From contig CAITSL010000005.1 of assembly GCA_903895055.1 (NCBI GenBank), forward strand, positions 1 through 29,254: a stretch of DNA of 29,254 nt, in the 5' to 3' direction. The DNA comes from an uncultured bacterium (GTDB lineage Bacteria > Patescibacteriota > Minisyncoccia > Phycocordibacterales > UBA9973). A program made the position numbers and the translations under genes. The notes under the pieces are model-generated. The model ran no database searches and was not told where the DNA came from. It saw only the letters and a list, made by a program, of their open reading frames with translations. Each line of letters begins with the position of its first letter. The stretch's first letter is position 1. Below are positions 20,939 to 28,993 of this stretch, one piece after another.

Positions 20939-21337
20939 ATGACAAAATCATATAATTGGTATTCGCATTTAATAAAGCCATCTTGGGCTCCGCCTTCTTG
21001 GCTCTTCGGTCCAGTTTGGACCGTGCTTTATGTTTTGATTTTTATTTCTTTCGGCACAGTTTTTTATAAAGTTTTCAATAAAGAATTACCGATCATAATT
21101 TTATTGCCTTTTGTCTTGAATTTGTTTTTTAACTTAATTTTTACTTATTTGCAATTTGGTTTGAAAAACAATTTCCTGGCGGCACTCGATATTCTACTTG
21201 TCCTTGGCACATTGATTTGGGCGATGGTTCTTATTTATCCTCACTTCAAATGGATTGCCTTAATAAATATTCCGTATCTTCTCTGGGTTTGTTTTGCGAC
21301 AGTTCTACAACTTACGGTTACATATTTGAATAAATAA
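20939..21337 (+). CDS. tspO: TspO/MBR-family membrane protein
   Basis: 132 aa with five hydrophobic segments, the TspO/peripheral benzodiazepine receptor fold that binds tetrapyrroles or lipids. The start is diagnostic: WYSHLIKPSWAPPSWLFGPVWTVLYVLI matches the family pattern (PxWxPPxWxFxPVWTxLY). The third segment LNLFFNLIFTYLQFGLKNN replaces the usual N.LWSPLFFG.. motif, a moderate change. The ligand in this organism is unknown; it may act in stress signalling or transport. Single-gene, leaderless unit. Confidence 0.92.
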   Translation: MTKSYNWYSHLIKPSWAPPSWLFGPVWTVLYVLIFISFGTVFYKVFNKELPIIILLPFVLNLFFNLIFTYLQFGLKNNFLAALDILLVLGTLIWAMVLIYPHFKWIALINIPYLLWVCFATVLQLTVTYLNK

Positions 21338-21360
21338 TAATAGTTTTTTTACTTGCTTTA

Positions 21361-21369
21361 TGGTTTAAT
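21361..21369 (+). promoter_or_regulatory. Probable -10 of the HNH-like gene
   Basis: TGGTTTAAT, an extended -10-like element with the last base 148 nt before the ATG at 21518. The resulting leader (about 21377-21517) is A/T-rich with purine blocks (GCTGAAGAAAGTAGGC). I see no stable hairpin or known riboswitch in it. Confidence 0.35.
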
Positions 21370-21517
21370 AGAACTAACATAGTCCTTTTGTTTTTAGGAA
21401 AGCTGAAGAAAGTAGGCGTTCTTTAAAAAAAGAATTCAATCCTATATTATCACGCACTAGTTGCGACTCTTTCGGACATTTTCGTTTTTCTATTTCTTAA
21501 ACTTAACACTTAATCTC

Positions 21518-21901
21518 ATGGCAAAGAGTCAGATTCTCACAGAAGAGCATCATCGTAGAGCTCGATCCATTGGTGGAACAGAACACGAATTCAATATTTC
21601 ATACGTAAAAACCAGACATCACAGATGCCGGCACACATTATTTGGGAACATGAACGCTTTTCAAATATGTGATCTCTTGAATTACATGAAAGAAAAACCA
21701 GACAATAAAACTATCGTTTGTAAATTTATCAATGGAACTCAAGTAACCGGGCGTGGGGAAAACAATTCAAAAAATAAATCAAAAATTTCCGATGCCTGGA
21801 AAATTCTTTTTAAAGGCATGGATTTTAAGCAGACGATAGAATACATAAACAATGTGTGGCTTGATCCAAGTTACCATTTTTATGTAGAAGAAAAAACTTA
21901 G
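21518..21901 (+). CDS. HNH-like small hypothetical protein (127 aa)
   Basis: Reading from ATG 21518: MAKSQILTEEHHRRARSIGG, then EFNISYV and RHHRCRHTLFGNMNAFQICDLLNYM, and near the end YINNVWLDPSYHFYVEE. The spacing His11/12 - GG - Asn26 - His35/39 resembles a degenerate HNH/beta-beta-alpha-metal nuclease finger without zinc cysteines. I recall similar HH..SxGG..NIS.V...HxxxHxLFGN proteins from Patescibacteria, from memory only. Function is unknown; nuclease activity is a hypothesis. An in-frame start at 21461 would add a Phe-rich stretch (RTFSFFYFLNLT) that looks like translated leader. A strong terminator follows, so it is a single-gene unit. Confidence 0.6.
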   Translation: MAKSQILTEEHHRRARSIGGTEHEFNISYVKTRHHRCRHTLFGNMNAFQICDLLNYMKEKPDNKTIVCKFINGTQVTGRGENNSKNKSKISDAWKILFKGMDFKQTIEYINNVWLDPSYHFYVEEKT

Positions 21902-21928
21902 CTTAAAATACACTTTCACAATATATAG

Positions 21929-21957
21929 CTGGCTGTCTAACGACGGCCGGTTTTTTT
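21929..21957 (+). terminator. Intrinsic terminator after the HNH-like gene
   Basis: Stem CTGGCTGTC (21929-21937) with GACGGCCGG (21942-21950) (two G-U pairs), TAAC loop, then seven T. Confidence 0.9.
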
Positions 21958-21971
21958 AATAAATACTTTAG

Positions 21972-21980
21972 TGCTATAAT
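21972..21980 (+). promoter_or_regulatory. Extended -10 promoter of scpA (leaderless GTG)
   Basis: TGCTATAAT followed by 6 nt and the GTG at 21987. It follows the previous terminator by 14 nt. Confidence 0.75.
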
Positions 21981-21986
21981 CTATAG

Positions 21987-22724
21987 GTGGAAAAAGAAGT
22001 ATACAAGGTAAAAACCTTAAATTTTGAAGGGCCGTTCGGGGTTCTTTTAAATTTAATCGAAGAGCGCAAGCTTTTTATCAATGAAATTTCACTGGCTCAA
22101 GTCACGGAAGATTATTTAAAATATATCAACGATCTCGGCAAATCTTATCCGGATGAAATTTCCAGTTTTATTGTGGTGGCAGCGACTCTCATTTTAATCA
22201 AATCGAAATCACTTTTACCGAATTTGAATTTAACCGACGAAGAAGAAGGTGACATTCGAAATTTAGAAGACCGGCTCAAACTTTATGAACTTTATATCAG
22301 GCTGGGAGGAAACATCAAAGATACTTTTGGTGAGAAAATTATTTTTGCGCCGGAAGAAAGACGTCACGATGTATTGGTTTTTTTACCGGATGAACAGATA
22401 ACTTGCGAGAGCATGATGACCTATGCTCATAATGTGCTTGGTAGAATTCCTCAGAAAGTTTTCTTGCCGGAAGTGGAAGTGAAAACAGTGGTTAGCATCG
22501 AAGAAATGATCGACAGATTGACTGAAAGAATTAAAAACTCACTTAAAATGAACTTTAAGGACTTTGCCGGAAAGGCAGAAACCAAAGAAGAAAGGGTGGT
22601 TGTAATTGTCGGATTCCTTGCTATGCTGGAATTAGTGAGGAATGGCATATTGAATGCGGTGCAAGAAAATAATTTTGAAGATATTATAATTGAAAAGCAA
22701 GAAGCCGAAGTAGAAAATTTATAA
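21987..22724 (+). CDS. scpA: Segregation and condensation protein A (ScpA kleisin)
   Basis: ScpA is the kleisin that bridges the SMC heads of the bacterial condensin. The N-terminal SMC-binding domain is clear in LNFEGPFGVLLNLIEERKLFINEISLAQVTEDYLKYI; a variable linker follows, and the C-terminal winged-helix region includes EERVVVIVGFLAMLELVRNGILNAVQ. 245 aa, normal. The start codon is GTG, fixed by the promoter 6 nt upstream; with no leader and no Shine-Dalgarno this is a leaderless GTG. It is followed after 16 nt by scpB and then by dacA. SMC is not in the window. Confidence 0.94.
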   Translation: MEKEVYKVKTLNFEGPFGVLLNLIEERKLFINEISLAQVTEDYLKYINDLGKSYPDEISSFIVVAATLILIKSKSLLPNLNLTDEEEGDIRNLEDRLKLYELYIRLGGNIKDTFGEKIIFAPEERRHDVLVFLPDEQITCESMMTYAHNVLGRIPQKVFLPEVEVKTVVSIEEMIDRLTERIKNSLKMNFKDFAGKAETKEERVVVIVGFLAMLELVRNGILNAVQENNFEDIIIEKQEAEVENL

Positions 22725-22740
22725 TTAAAAAGTAAAATAT

Positions 22741-23310
22741 ATGGATATAGATTTAAATAAAAAGATAGAAGCAATATTATTCTGGCGTGGAGAGCCGATG
22801 TCTCGAAAAAAACTTTCAGAAATTTTGAAAGTGGGGCAGGTTGAAATAAATGATGGTGTGGACAAATTAAAAGAAAATCTAAAAAGTAGGGGAATCGTGC
22901 TGGTGGAAAAAGACAATGAAATAACTCTGGGCACAGCTCCGGAATTTTCAGACCTGATTGAGAATTTACAAAAAGAGGAACTGAATAAAGATCTATCCAA
23001 AGCAAGTCTGGAAACTCTTTCGATTGTTCTCTATAAAAATGGGGCCACTCGGTCCGAAATTGATTATATCCGTGGAGTAAATTCCAGTTTTATCTTACGT
23101 GCGCTTGCTATCCGCGGACTGGTGGAAAAGATAATTGATCCGAAAGACAGCAGACGTTTTATCTATCGACCCAGTTTTGAATTGCTTTCTTTTATGGGCG
23201 TGAAATCTATCGAAGAGTTGAAAGAATTTAATGAAATCAATAAATCCATAGAAGAATCAGCCGAAAATTTGAAAGAAGAATTCAAAAATGAAAATGTGGG
23301 ACAAGAATAA
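22741..23310 (+). CDS. scpB: Segregation and condensation protein B (ScpB)
   Basis: ScpB dimers bind the ScpA linker in the SMC complex. Two winged-helix domains are visible: about residues 1-75 (IEAILFWRGEPMSRKKLSEILKV) and 80-165 (ASLETLSIVLYKNGATRSEIDYIRGVNSSFILRALAIRGLVE). The C-terminal 25 residues are charged. 189 aa, normal. It overlaps the next gene, dacA, by 23 nt, which suggests translational coupling of a chromosome protein and a cell-wall enzyme in one transcript. Confidence 0.94.
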   Translation: MDIDLNKKIEAILFWRGEPMSRKKLSEILKVGQVEINDGVDKLKENLKSRGIVLVEKDNEITLGTAPEFSDLIENLQKEELNKDLSKASLETLSIVLYKNGATRSEIDYIRGVNSSFILRALAIRGLVEKIIDPKDSRRFIYRPSFELLSFMGVKSIEELKEFNEINKSIEESAENLKEEFKNENVGQE

Positions 23311-24187
23311 TAATTTGTTGATTTTTATTTTCATGCTCGTCGCTCTCGAGGCAATTTTATTTCTGTCCGGGAATTATGAATTAAACAAAAAACAAGAGAG
23401 AGTGATACAAAATAAAGAGATAGAGAGACAGACAGAAATACAAAATGTTTTTGATCATGCTCAAATATTGGCCAAAACCTTTTCAGTCTATGATCGGACG
23501 GATCAAAAAGAAATTTATAGTAAAAATAGAAATGAGATTTTGCCCCTCGCGTCTCTCTCAAAAATAATGACAGTGATTCTCGCATTGGAAAAACATAAAT
23601 TGGACGATATTGTAATAATTTCTAAAAATTATCTGGAAGGGAATGAAAATAATGCTCTTATCATGGGAGAAAAATGGAAAGTGGGGGATTTGGCGAAATT
23701 TACTCTGATTTCTTCTTCCAACGATGGCGCTTTTGCCTTGGCCATGAATGATCCTAATTTTTTAAGTGAAATGAATAAAAAAGCAGGGGAAATAGGTATG
23801 CAGAGTTCAACTTTTTTAAATTTCACCGGATTGGACATCAATACGAAACAAGCCGGCTCTTATGGAACAGCTCTAGATGTAAATCTGATGGCGATATACG
23901 CCATGGAAAATTATCCTTTTGCTTTTCGCGCAACTATTTTGCCAAATATTGTTTTAAAATCAGAATCTGGGTATGCTCATAACGTAAAAAACACTAATAC
24001 CATTATTAGCAAAGTCCCTAATTTGCTTTTTTCCAAAACTGGTTTTACTACTCTTGCCGGCGGGAATCTGACCGTAATTTTCAAAAACAAAACAGGTCAT
24101 ATTATAGCGATTACCTTGCTGAGTTCGACGGAAGATGGGCGTTTTTCCGATATGGAAAAATTGGTGGAAATTGCAAACAATCTTTAA
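23288..24187 (+). CDS. dacA: D-alanyl-D-alanine carboxypeptidase (S11 penicillin-binding protein, DacA)
   Basis: Serine peptidase that removes the terminal D-Ala of peptidoglycan stem peptides outside the membrane. An N-terminal membrane span (LLIFIFMLVALEAILFL, about residues 10-26) anchors it. The three catalytic motifs are present: SxxK as ASLSKIMT (Ser89, Lys92), SxN as SSSND and KTG as SKTGFTT. At 299 aa it lacks the C-terminal beta domain seen in E. coli PBP5, so anchoring is N-terminal only. It shares an operon with scpAB; the 72-nt gap after it holds a perfect inverted repeat and the mraY promoter. Confidence 0.93.
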   Translation: MKMWDKNNNLLIFIFMLVALEAILFLSGNYELNKKQERVIQNKEIERQTEIQNVFDHAQILAKTFSVYDRTDQKEIYSKNRNEILPLASLSKIMTVILALEKHKLDDIVIISKNYLEGNENNALIMGEKWKVGDLAKFTLISSSNDGAFALAMNDPNFLSEMNKKAGEIGMQSSTFLNFTGLDINTKQAGSYGTALDVNLMAIYAMENYPFAFRATILPNIVLKSESGYAHNVKNTNTIISKVPNLLFSKTGFTTLAGGNLTVIFKNKTGHIIAITLLSSTEDGRFSDMEKLVEIANNL

Positions 24188-24188
24188 T

Positions 24189-24213
24189 TTGTTCAAAGTC
24201 GAACTTTGAACAA
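24189..24213. repeat. Perfect inverted repeat between dacA and mraY
   Basis: TTGTTCAAAGT (24189-24199), CGA, ACTTTGAACAA (24203-24213): an 11-bp perfect stem with a 3-nt loop, 1 nt after the dacA stop. No T-run follows, so as a terminator it would be poor; an operator or RNA end-protecting hairpin is possible. It ends 12 nt before the -35 of mraY. Confidence 0.55.
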
Positions 24214-24225
24214 AGTTATCAAATT

Positions 24226-24253
24226 TTGTTAAAAAACCTTTACAGGGTATAAT
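24226..24253 (+). promoter_or_regulatory. Promoter of mraY-ftsW-murG (leaderless)
   Basis: -35 TTGTTA (24226-24231), 16-nt spacer, -10 TATAAT (24248-24253), then 6 nt to the mraY ATG at 24260. One of the few leaderless starts with an evident -35. Confidence 0.75.
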
Positions 24254-24259
24254 CTCTTT

Positions 24260-25315
24260 ATGCTCACTAATTTATTGAAGATCATCATCCCGACGGCTTT
24301 GGCTTTTCTAGTTGGGCTTTCTATTACCCCGGTCGCCACGCACTTTTTCTTTAAATATAAGATGTGGAAAAAATATTCCAGAAGCATCGATGCCACAGCT
24401 CCGGATTTTCAAAAGATTCATAATGAAAAAGAGGAATTAAATACTCCTCGGGTGGGCGGAATCATAATTTGGGTTTCGGTCATTTTAGTGGTTTTTTTGT
24501 ATTATTTAGTTTCAATTTTATTTCCTCACTCGGAAATTATAAAAATGAATTTTATCAGCCGAGATCAAACTTTCATTCCGCTTTTTACTTTGATCTTAGG
24601 TTCACTTATAGGTCTCTCGGATGATTTGATTCAAATTTACGGCAAAGGGAGATTTGCTCACGATGACAAGTCTTGGCGGAATTGGAAAGTATTGCTGATT
24701 TTTATTCTTTCATTATTTATCGCTATTTGGTTTTTTGATAAACTGGGGATGAGTTCCATCCATATTCCTTTTGGCGGAGAATTTAATTTAGGGATTTTAT
24801 TTATCCCATTTTTTATTTTAGTCACTCTGGCGACTTTTTCCGGGGGAGTGATCGATGGGCTGGATGGTCTCTCAGGGGGAGTTTTGGTGTCTGTTTTTAC
24901 CGCTTATGCTCTTATTGCCTATGCCGGCAATCAAATCAATATCGCTGCTTTTTGTGGAGTACTGGCTGGGGCAACCCTGGCATTTCTGTGGTTTAATATT
25001 CCGCCGGCGAGATTTTATATGGGGGAAACAGGAATCATGGGGCTCACTATCACGCTCGCCACTCTTGCTTTTTTAACTGATTCGGTTTTAGTTTTGCCGA
25101 TTGTGGCAATGCCCTTACTTCTCTCTTCGCTCTCGGTTATTTTACAAATTTTATCCAAAAAATTACGAAACGGTAAAAGGATCTTTCGACTGGCGCCTCT
25201 GCATCATCACTTTGAAGCTCTCGGGTGGCCCTCTTATAAAGTCACTATGCGATTTTGGGTCCTGTCCATTATGTTTGCTATTATTGGAGTAATTTTCTTT
25301 GTTATTAGTAAGTAA
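24260..25315 (+). CDS. mraY: Phospho-N-acetylmuramoyl-pentapeptide transferase (MraY)
   Basis: Integral membrane enzyme that links the UDP-MurNAc-pentapeptide to undecaprenyl phosphate, forming lipid I. About ten membrane segments. Catalytic signatures are KIHNEKEELNTPRVGGIIIW, the paired aspartates in GLSDDLIQIYGKG, VIDGLDGLSGG and the cytoplasmic loop RLAPLHHHFEALGW. MGETGIMGL replaces the usual MGD.GS.., a modest change. 351 aa is normal. First gene of a three-gene transcript: ftsW follows at 5 nt and murG overlaps it by 4 nt, so lipid I and lipid II synthesis and the SEDS polymerase are co-expressed. Confidence 0.95.
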   Translation: MLTNLLKIIIPTALAFLVGLSITPVATHFFFKYKMWKKYSRSIDATAPDFQKIHNEKEELNTPRVGGIIIWVSVILVVFLYYLVSILFPHSEIIKMNFISRDQTFIPLFTLILGSLIGLSDDLIQIYGKGRFAHDDKSWRNWKVLLIFILSLFIAIWFFDKLGMSSIHIPFGGEFNLGILFIPFFILVTLATFSGGVIDGLDGLSGGVLVSVFTAYALIAYAGNQINIAAFCGVLAGATLAFLWFNIPPARFYMGETGIMGLTITLATLAFLTDSVLVLPIVAMPLLLSSLSVILQILSKKLRNGKRIFRLAPLHHHFEALGWPSYKVTMRFWVLSIMFAIIGVIFFVISK

Positions 25316-25320
25316 AATTA

Positions 25321-26433
25321 ATGTTAATGCGAGAAAAAAAAGTAGATAAATTTTTTTTGACAGTGGTAATTCTTTTACTTCTCCTCGGAGTAGCAATGTT
25401 TGTTTCTGCTTCGCTCGGATTTTTAACCAGAAATGAAAAAACTTTTTACACCGTACTTTTTACTCAGCTAGTGCTTGGTTTTGGCTTGGGTTTTGTCGGG
25501 ATGTATTTTTCTTATAAAATTGATTATAAATTTTGGCGCAAATATTCTCTTTTTATTTTTTTAGGATCAATCGCTCTCACGGCGGCGGTTTTTATCCCTC
25601 ATTTGGGTTGGACTCATGGAGGAGCGGAAAGATGGATAAAATTGGGGCCACTCGGAACTTTTCAACCGGTAGAATTTCTAAAATTCGGATTTATTATTTA
25701 TTTTGCCGCTTGGCTTTCTTGGGCCAAAAGCAGAGTAAAAGATTTTAAATTTAGTATTTTGCCTCTGGTTGTGATGCTTGGCATTATCGCAGTAATTTTG
25801 CTGAAACAACCCGACACCAAAAGTCTTATTTTAATTATTATTACGGCTCTAGCGATGATTTTTTTCGCCAATGTTCCGATTAAATATTTATTGGGGCTTA
25901 TTTTGGGTTCGATCATTGTGTTTGGTGTTTTGGTTTTCTATACGCCGTATTTACAATCAAGAATAAAAACTTTTATTAATCCGGCAGGGGACCCTCAAGG
26001 GTCATCCTACCAGATCCAGCAATCGCTTATTGCCATTGGTTCGGGCGGATTGTTGGGGCGCGGTTTAGGCCAAAGTATTCAGAAATTCAATTATTTGCCG
26101 GAACCGCAAGGGGATTCGATTTTTGCCGTATTGGGCGAAGAGCTCGGTTTTGTCGGAACTTTTTTTACCATTTTACTTTATTCCTTTTTTGCCCTAAGAG
26201 GACTTCGGATTGCCAATCGTTCCCCGGATCTTTTCAGTAGACTTTTAGTATGCGGAATTGTTATACTGATTACAGCCCAGTCATTTATGAATATTGCTTC
26301 CATCACCGGAGTTTTCCCCTTGACTGGTGTCCCGCTTGTTTTTATGAGCCAAGGTGGCACCTCGCTTATGATATATCTGATGGCCTTAGGGGTGGTGCTG
26401 CAAATATCAAAATATCAAAAAAATAATTTATGA
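25321..26433 (+). CDS. ftsW: SEDS peptidoglycan glycosyltransferase FtsW
   Basis: A ten-span membrane protein that polymerises glycan strands from lipid II. SEDS signatures are GGAERWIKLGPLGTFQPVEFLK, the long periplasmic loop with NPAGDPQGSSYQIQQSLIAIGSGGLLGRGLG, DSIFAVLGEELGFVG with the catalytic-region Asp, and TGVPLVFMSQGGTSLMI. 370 aa. RodA has the same signatures; I call it FtsW from its place between mraY and murG. Its stop overlaps the murG start (ATGA). Confidence 0.9.
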   Translation: MLMREKKVDKFFLTVVILLLLLGVAMFVSASLGFLTRNEKTFYTVLFTQLVLGFGLGFVGMYFSYKIDYKFWRKYSLFIFLGSIALTAAVFIPHLGWTHGGAERWIKLGPLGTFQPVEFLKFGFIIYFAAWLSWAKSRVKDFKFSILPLVVMLGIIAVILLKQPDTKSLILIIITALAMIFFANVPIKYLLGLILGSIIVFGVLVFYTPYLQSRIKTFINPAGDPQGSSYQIQQSLIAIGSGGLLGRGLGQSIQKFNYLPEPQGDSIFAVLGEELGFVGTFFTILLYSFFALRGLRIANRSPDLFSRLLVCGIVILITAQSFMNIASITGVFPLTGVPLVFMSQGGTSLMIYLMALGVVLQISKYQKNNL

Positions 26434-27560
26434 AAATAGTTTTTACCGGAGGAGGAACAGGGGGACATTTTTATCCAATCATCGCTGTTGCTCAAAAAGT
26501 GAATAAAATTATCGATCGAGAGAAAATTTTAGGTGTAAAACTCTATTATTTTTCCGACAGTCCATACGACAAAGAAGCTCTTTTCCAAAATAGTATTTTG
26601 TATGAAGAGATCCATACCGGGAAAATGAGACGGTATTTTTCCATGAAAAATTTTTCGGATCTTTTTAAAACATTTTTTGGAGTATTTAACGCTATTTATA
26701 AAGTATTTACGATTTACCCTGATGTTGTTTTTGGCAAAGGAGGCTATGCATCTTTCCCCACCTTGCTGGCAGCCAGGATTTTAAGAATTCCAATTATTAT
26801 TCATGAATCTGATTCCGCGCCTGGTAGAGTAAATCAATGGGCAGGACATTTCGCCAAAAAAATCGCTATTTCTTTTGAAGAAACAGTGGATTATTTCCCA
26901 AAAGAAAAAGTTGCCTGGACGGGGCATCCCATTAGAGAAGAAATTGAGCATAAGGGAGACCGCAAAGAAGCGCTCGATTATTTTAAATTGGAGTCTGGAT
27001 TGCCCGTGATCTTTGTTTTGGGAGGTTCACAAGGAGCCGAACTTATCAATAATACTATCCTGGATGCTTTACCACGATTACTAAAGAATTATCAAGTGAT
27101 TCATCAAGCGGGAGTGCGAAATTATAAAACAGTTATTGGCAGGGCAAATGTCTTGCTCTCTGGTGATCCCAATAAATCAAGATATCTGGTATACCCATTT
27201 TTAAGTCCACTTCAAATGAAAATGGCAGCTGGAACAGCTACGCTTATAATCTCGCGCGCCGGTTCCACTTTATTTGAAATTGCGGCCTGGGGAGTGCCAT
27301 CCATCCTGGTTCCTTTTACCGAATCAAATGCCGACCATGCCAAGAAAAATGCTTTTGCTTACGCTCGCGTCGGTGCTTGTACAGTGATTGAAGAGATGAA
27401 TATGACCGCCAATATTTTGAGTTCGGAAATTGATCGGATAATAGGGGATAAGACTATCTTGGAACACATGGCCAGTTGCGCGCAGGCATTCAATAAACCG
27501 AATGGGGCGGAAAAAATCGCGCAAGAGTTGGTAGATATCGGTTTGGCGCATGAGAAATAA
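26430..27560 (+). CDS. murG: UDP-GlcNAc--undecaprenyl-pyrophosphoryl-MurNAc-pentapeptide GlcNAc transferase (MurG)
   Basis: GT28 glycosyltransferase that makes lipid II at the inner face of the membrane. N-terminal GGGTGGHFYPIIAVAQ (lipid I phosphate binding), GKGGYASFPTLLAA, and the C-terminal donor domain with VLGGSQGAELIN, HQAG, ISRAGSTLFEIAAWGVPSILVPF and NADHAKKNA. 376 aa, normal. It overlaps ftsW by 4 nt and ends 17 nt before gltX, which has its own promoter. Confidence 0.96.
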   Translation: MKIVFTGGGTGGHFYPIIAVAQKVNKIIDREKILGVKLYYFSDSPYDKEALFQNSILYEEIHTGKMRRYFSMKNFSDLFKTFFGVFNAIYKVFTIYPDVVFGKGGYASFPTLLAARILRIPIIIHESDSAPGRVNQWAGHFAKKIAISFEETVDYFPKEKVAWTGHPIREEIEHKGDRKEALDYFKLESGLPVIFVLGGSQGAELINNTILDALPRLLKNYQVIHQAGVRNYKTVIGRANVLLSGDPNKSRYLVYPFLSPLQMKMAAGTATLIISRAGSTLFEIAAWGVPSILVPFTESNADHAKKNAFAYARVGACTVIEEMNMTANILSSEIDRIIGDKTILEHMASCAQAFNKPNGAEKIAQELVDIGLAHEK

Positions 27561-27562
27561 AA

Positions 27563-27571
27563 TGCTAAAAT
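27563..27571 (+). promoter_or_regulatory. Extended -10 promoter of gltX (leaderless)
   Basis: TGCTAAAAT with 6 nt to the ATG at 27578. The intervening AGGAGC resembles a Shine-Dalgarno but ends only 1-2 nt before the ATG, too close to act as one. Confidence 0.7.
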
Positions 27572-27577
27572 AGGAGC

Positions 27578-28993
27578 ATGAGTGAAAAAGTTGTCACCAG
27601 ATTTGCGCCCAGCCCAACGGGCTTTATGCATGTGGGAGGTGTTCGTACTGCCTTGTACGCTTATTTGTGGGCCAAAAAAAACAAAGGCACTTTTATTTTA
27701 AGGATTGAAGACACTGATAAAGAAAGAGAAGTCTTGGGTTCGGTGGAGCATATTATGGAATGTTTGGACTGGCTCGGGATCAAAGAAGACGAAGGGCCAA
27801 GTGCGGATGGTCCGAATGGTCCATATATTCAATCCGAAAGATTGGAGATTTATAAAAAATACGCGCAAATTTTAATAGACAAAGGTTTGGCTTATCCTGA
27901 CCCTTATACCGAAGATGAAGTAAATGAATTTCGGGAACAGACGGAATTGGCTGGTAAACCATTTTTATATCGGGAGCACAGGCTCGAAAAATTTGAAGAG
28001 TGGCACGGAGCGGTACCACTTCGTTTCAAAGTGCCGGAAATCAAAAGTTATCACTGGCATGATGTGGTCTGGGGAGATCTTTCGGCCGGACCGGAAGCCT
28101 TGGATGATTTTATTTTAATCAAAAGCGACGGCTATCCGACTTACAATTTTGCCCACATTGTGGACGATATCGAAATGGGTATCACGCACGTGATGCGTGG
28201 ACAAGAATTCATTTCTTCAACTCCGAAATTCTTGGCTATCTATGAAGCACTGGAAATAGAGCCACCGGCTTTTGTCACCTTGCCACCAATCATGGCTCCA
28301 GACGGAAAAAAGAAATTGGGAAAGAGAGATGGCGCGAAAGATGTACTAGACTACAAAAGAGATGGTTATTTACCGGAAACAATGATCAATTATCTGGCAA
28401 TGCTTGGATTTAACCCGGGCGGAGAAAAAGAAATATTTGAGCGAGATGAATTGATTGAAATTTTTGATTTGAATAAAATTCATCGTGCGGGAGCCAAGTG
28501 GGATGACGAAAAGCTTGATTGGATGAATAAAGAACATATCAAGATGCTTTCTACACTAGAATTGGAAGAAAATATTTTTAAATATTTGCCGGAAGATTTA
28601 TGGAATCCCAAAATTGTTCCCTTAATTACTGAACGCATTTCAAAGTTTGGAGACGTGAAAGAAATGTTTGAGCGTGGGGAATTGGATTACTTTTATAAAA
28701 CACCGGAATATGCGAAAGCAAAATTGATTTATAAAGATACTGCAGTCGATCGAATCTCTCAAAATCTATCGCAAAGTCTGGATGCGCTTTCGAAATTAGA
28801 TGAAAAAGACTTCACTAAAGAGAACATCAAGAATTCTTTAATGCAAATTGCTGATAAGCTCAAAAATCGTGGAGAATTGCTCCACCCGATTCGTTTTGCT
28901 CTTTCGGGTCTCGATAAATCGCCGGATCCGTTTATCATTGCCGAAATTTTAGGAAAAAATGAAACCCTGGCTCGCTTACAAAAAGCAATTTAG
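27578..28993 (+). CDS. gltX: Glutamyl-tRNA synthetase
   Basis: Class I synthetase charging tRNA(Glu), and probably tRNA(Gln) if GatCAB works in this cell. RFAPSPTGFMHVGGVRTALY holds the HIGH-type motif (HVGG), then LRIEDTDKER, and KKKLGKRDGAKDV the KMSKS-equivalent loop. The C-terminal anticodon-binding helices occupy about residues 320-471. 471 aa is normal. The window also holds a tRNA-Glu and GatB, the partners of this enzyme. The next gene begins inside its end, an overlap of 35 nt. Confidence 0.96.
   Translation: MSEKVVTRFAPSPTGFMHVGGVRTALYAYLWAKKNKGTFILRIEDTDKEREVLGSVEHIMECLDWLGIKEDEGPSADGPNGPYIQSERLEIYKKYAQILIDKGLAYPDPYTEDEVNEFREQTELAGKPFLYREHRLEKFEEWHGAVPLRFKVPEIKSYHWHDVVWGDLSAGPEALDDFILIKSDGYPTYNFAHIVDDIEMGITHVMRGQEFISSTPKFLAIYEALEIEPPAFVTLPPIMAPDGKKKLGKRDGAKDVLDYKRDGYLPETMINYLAMLGFNPGGEKEIFERDELIEIFDLNKIHRAGAKWDDEKLDWMNKEHIKMLSTLELEENIFKYLPEDLWNPKIVPLITERISKFGDVKEMFERGELDYFYKTPEYAKAKLIYKDTAVDRISQNLSQSLDALSKLDEKDFTKENIKNSLMQIADKLKNRGELLHPIRFALSGLDKSPDPFIIAEILGKNETLARLQKAI

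Noticed and set aside
21461..21517. Upstream start for the HNH-like gene
   Set aside because: The 19 added residues are Phe/Leu-rich translation of an AT-rich leader, and ATG 21518 begins directly before the conserved core.
27572..27577. AGGAGC before gltX as a Shine-Dalgarno
   Set aside because: The AGGAG ends 1 nt before the ATG, too close to work; the TGCTAAAAT box 6 nt upstream explains the start better.
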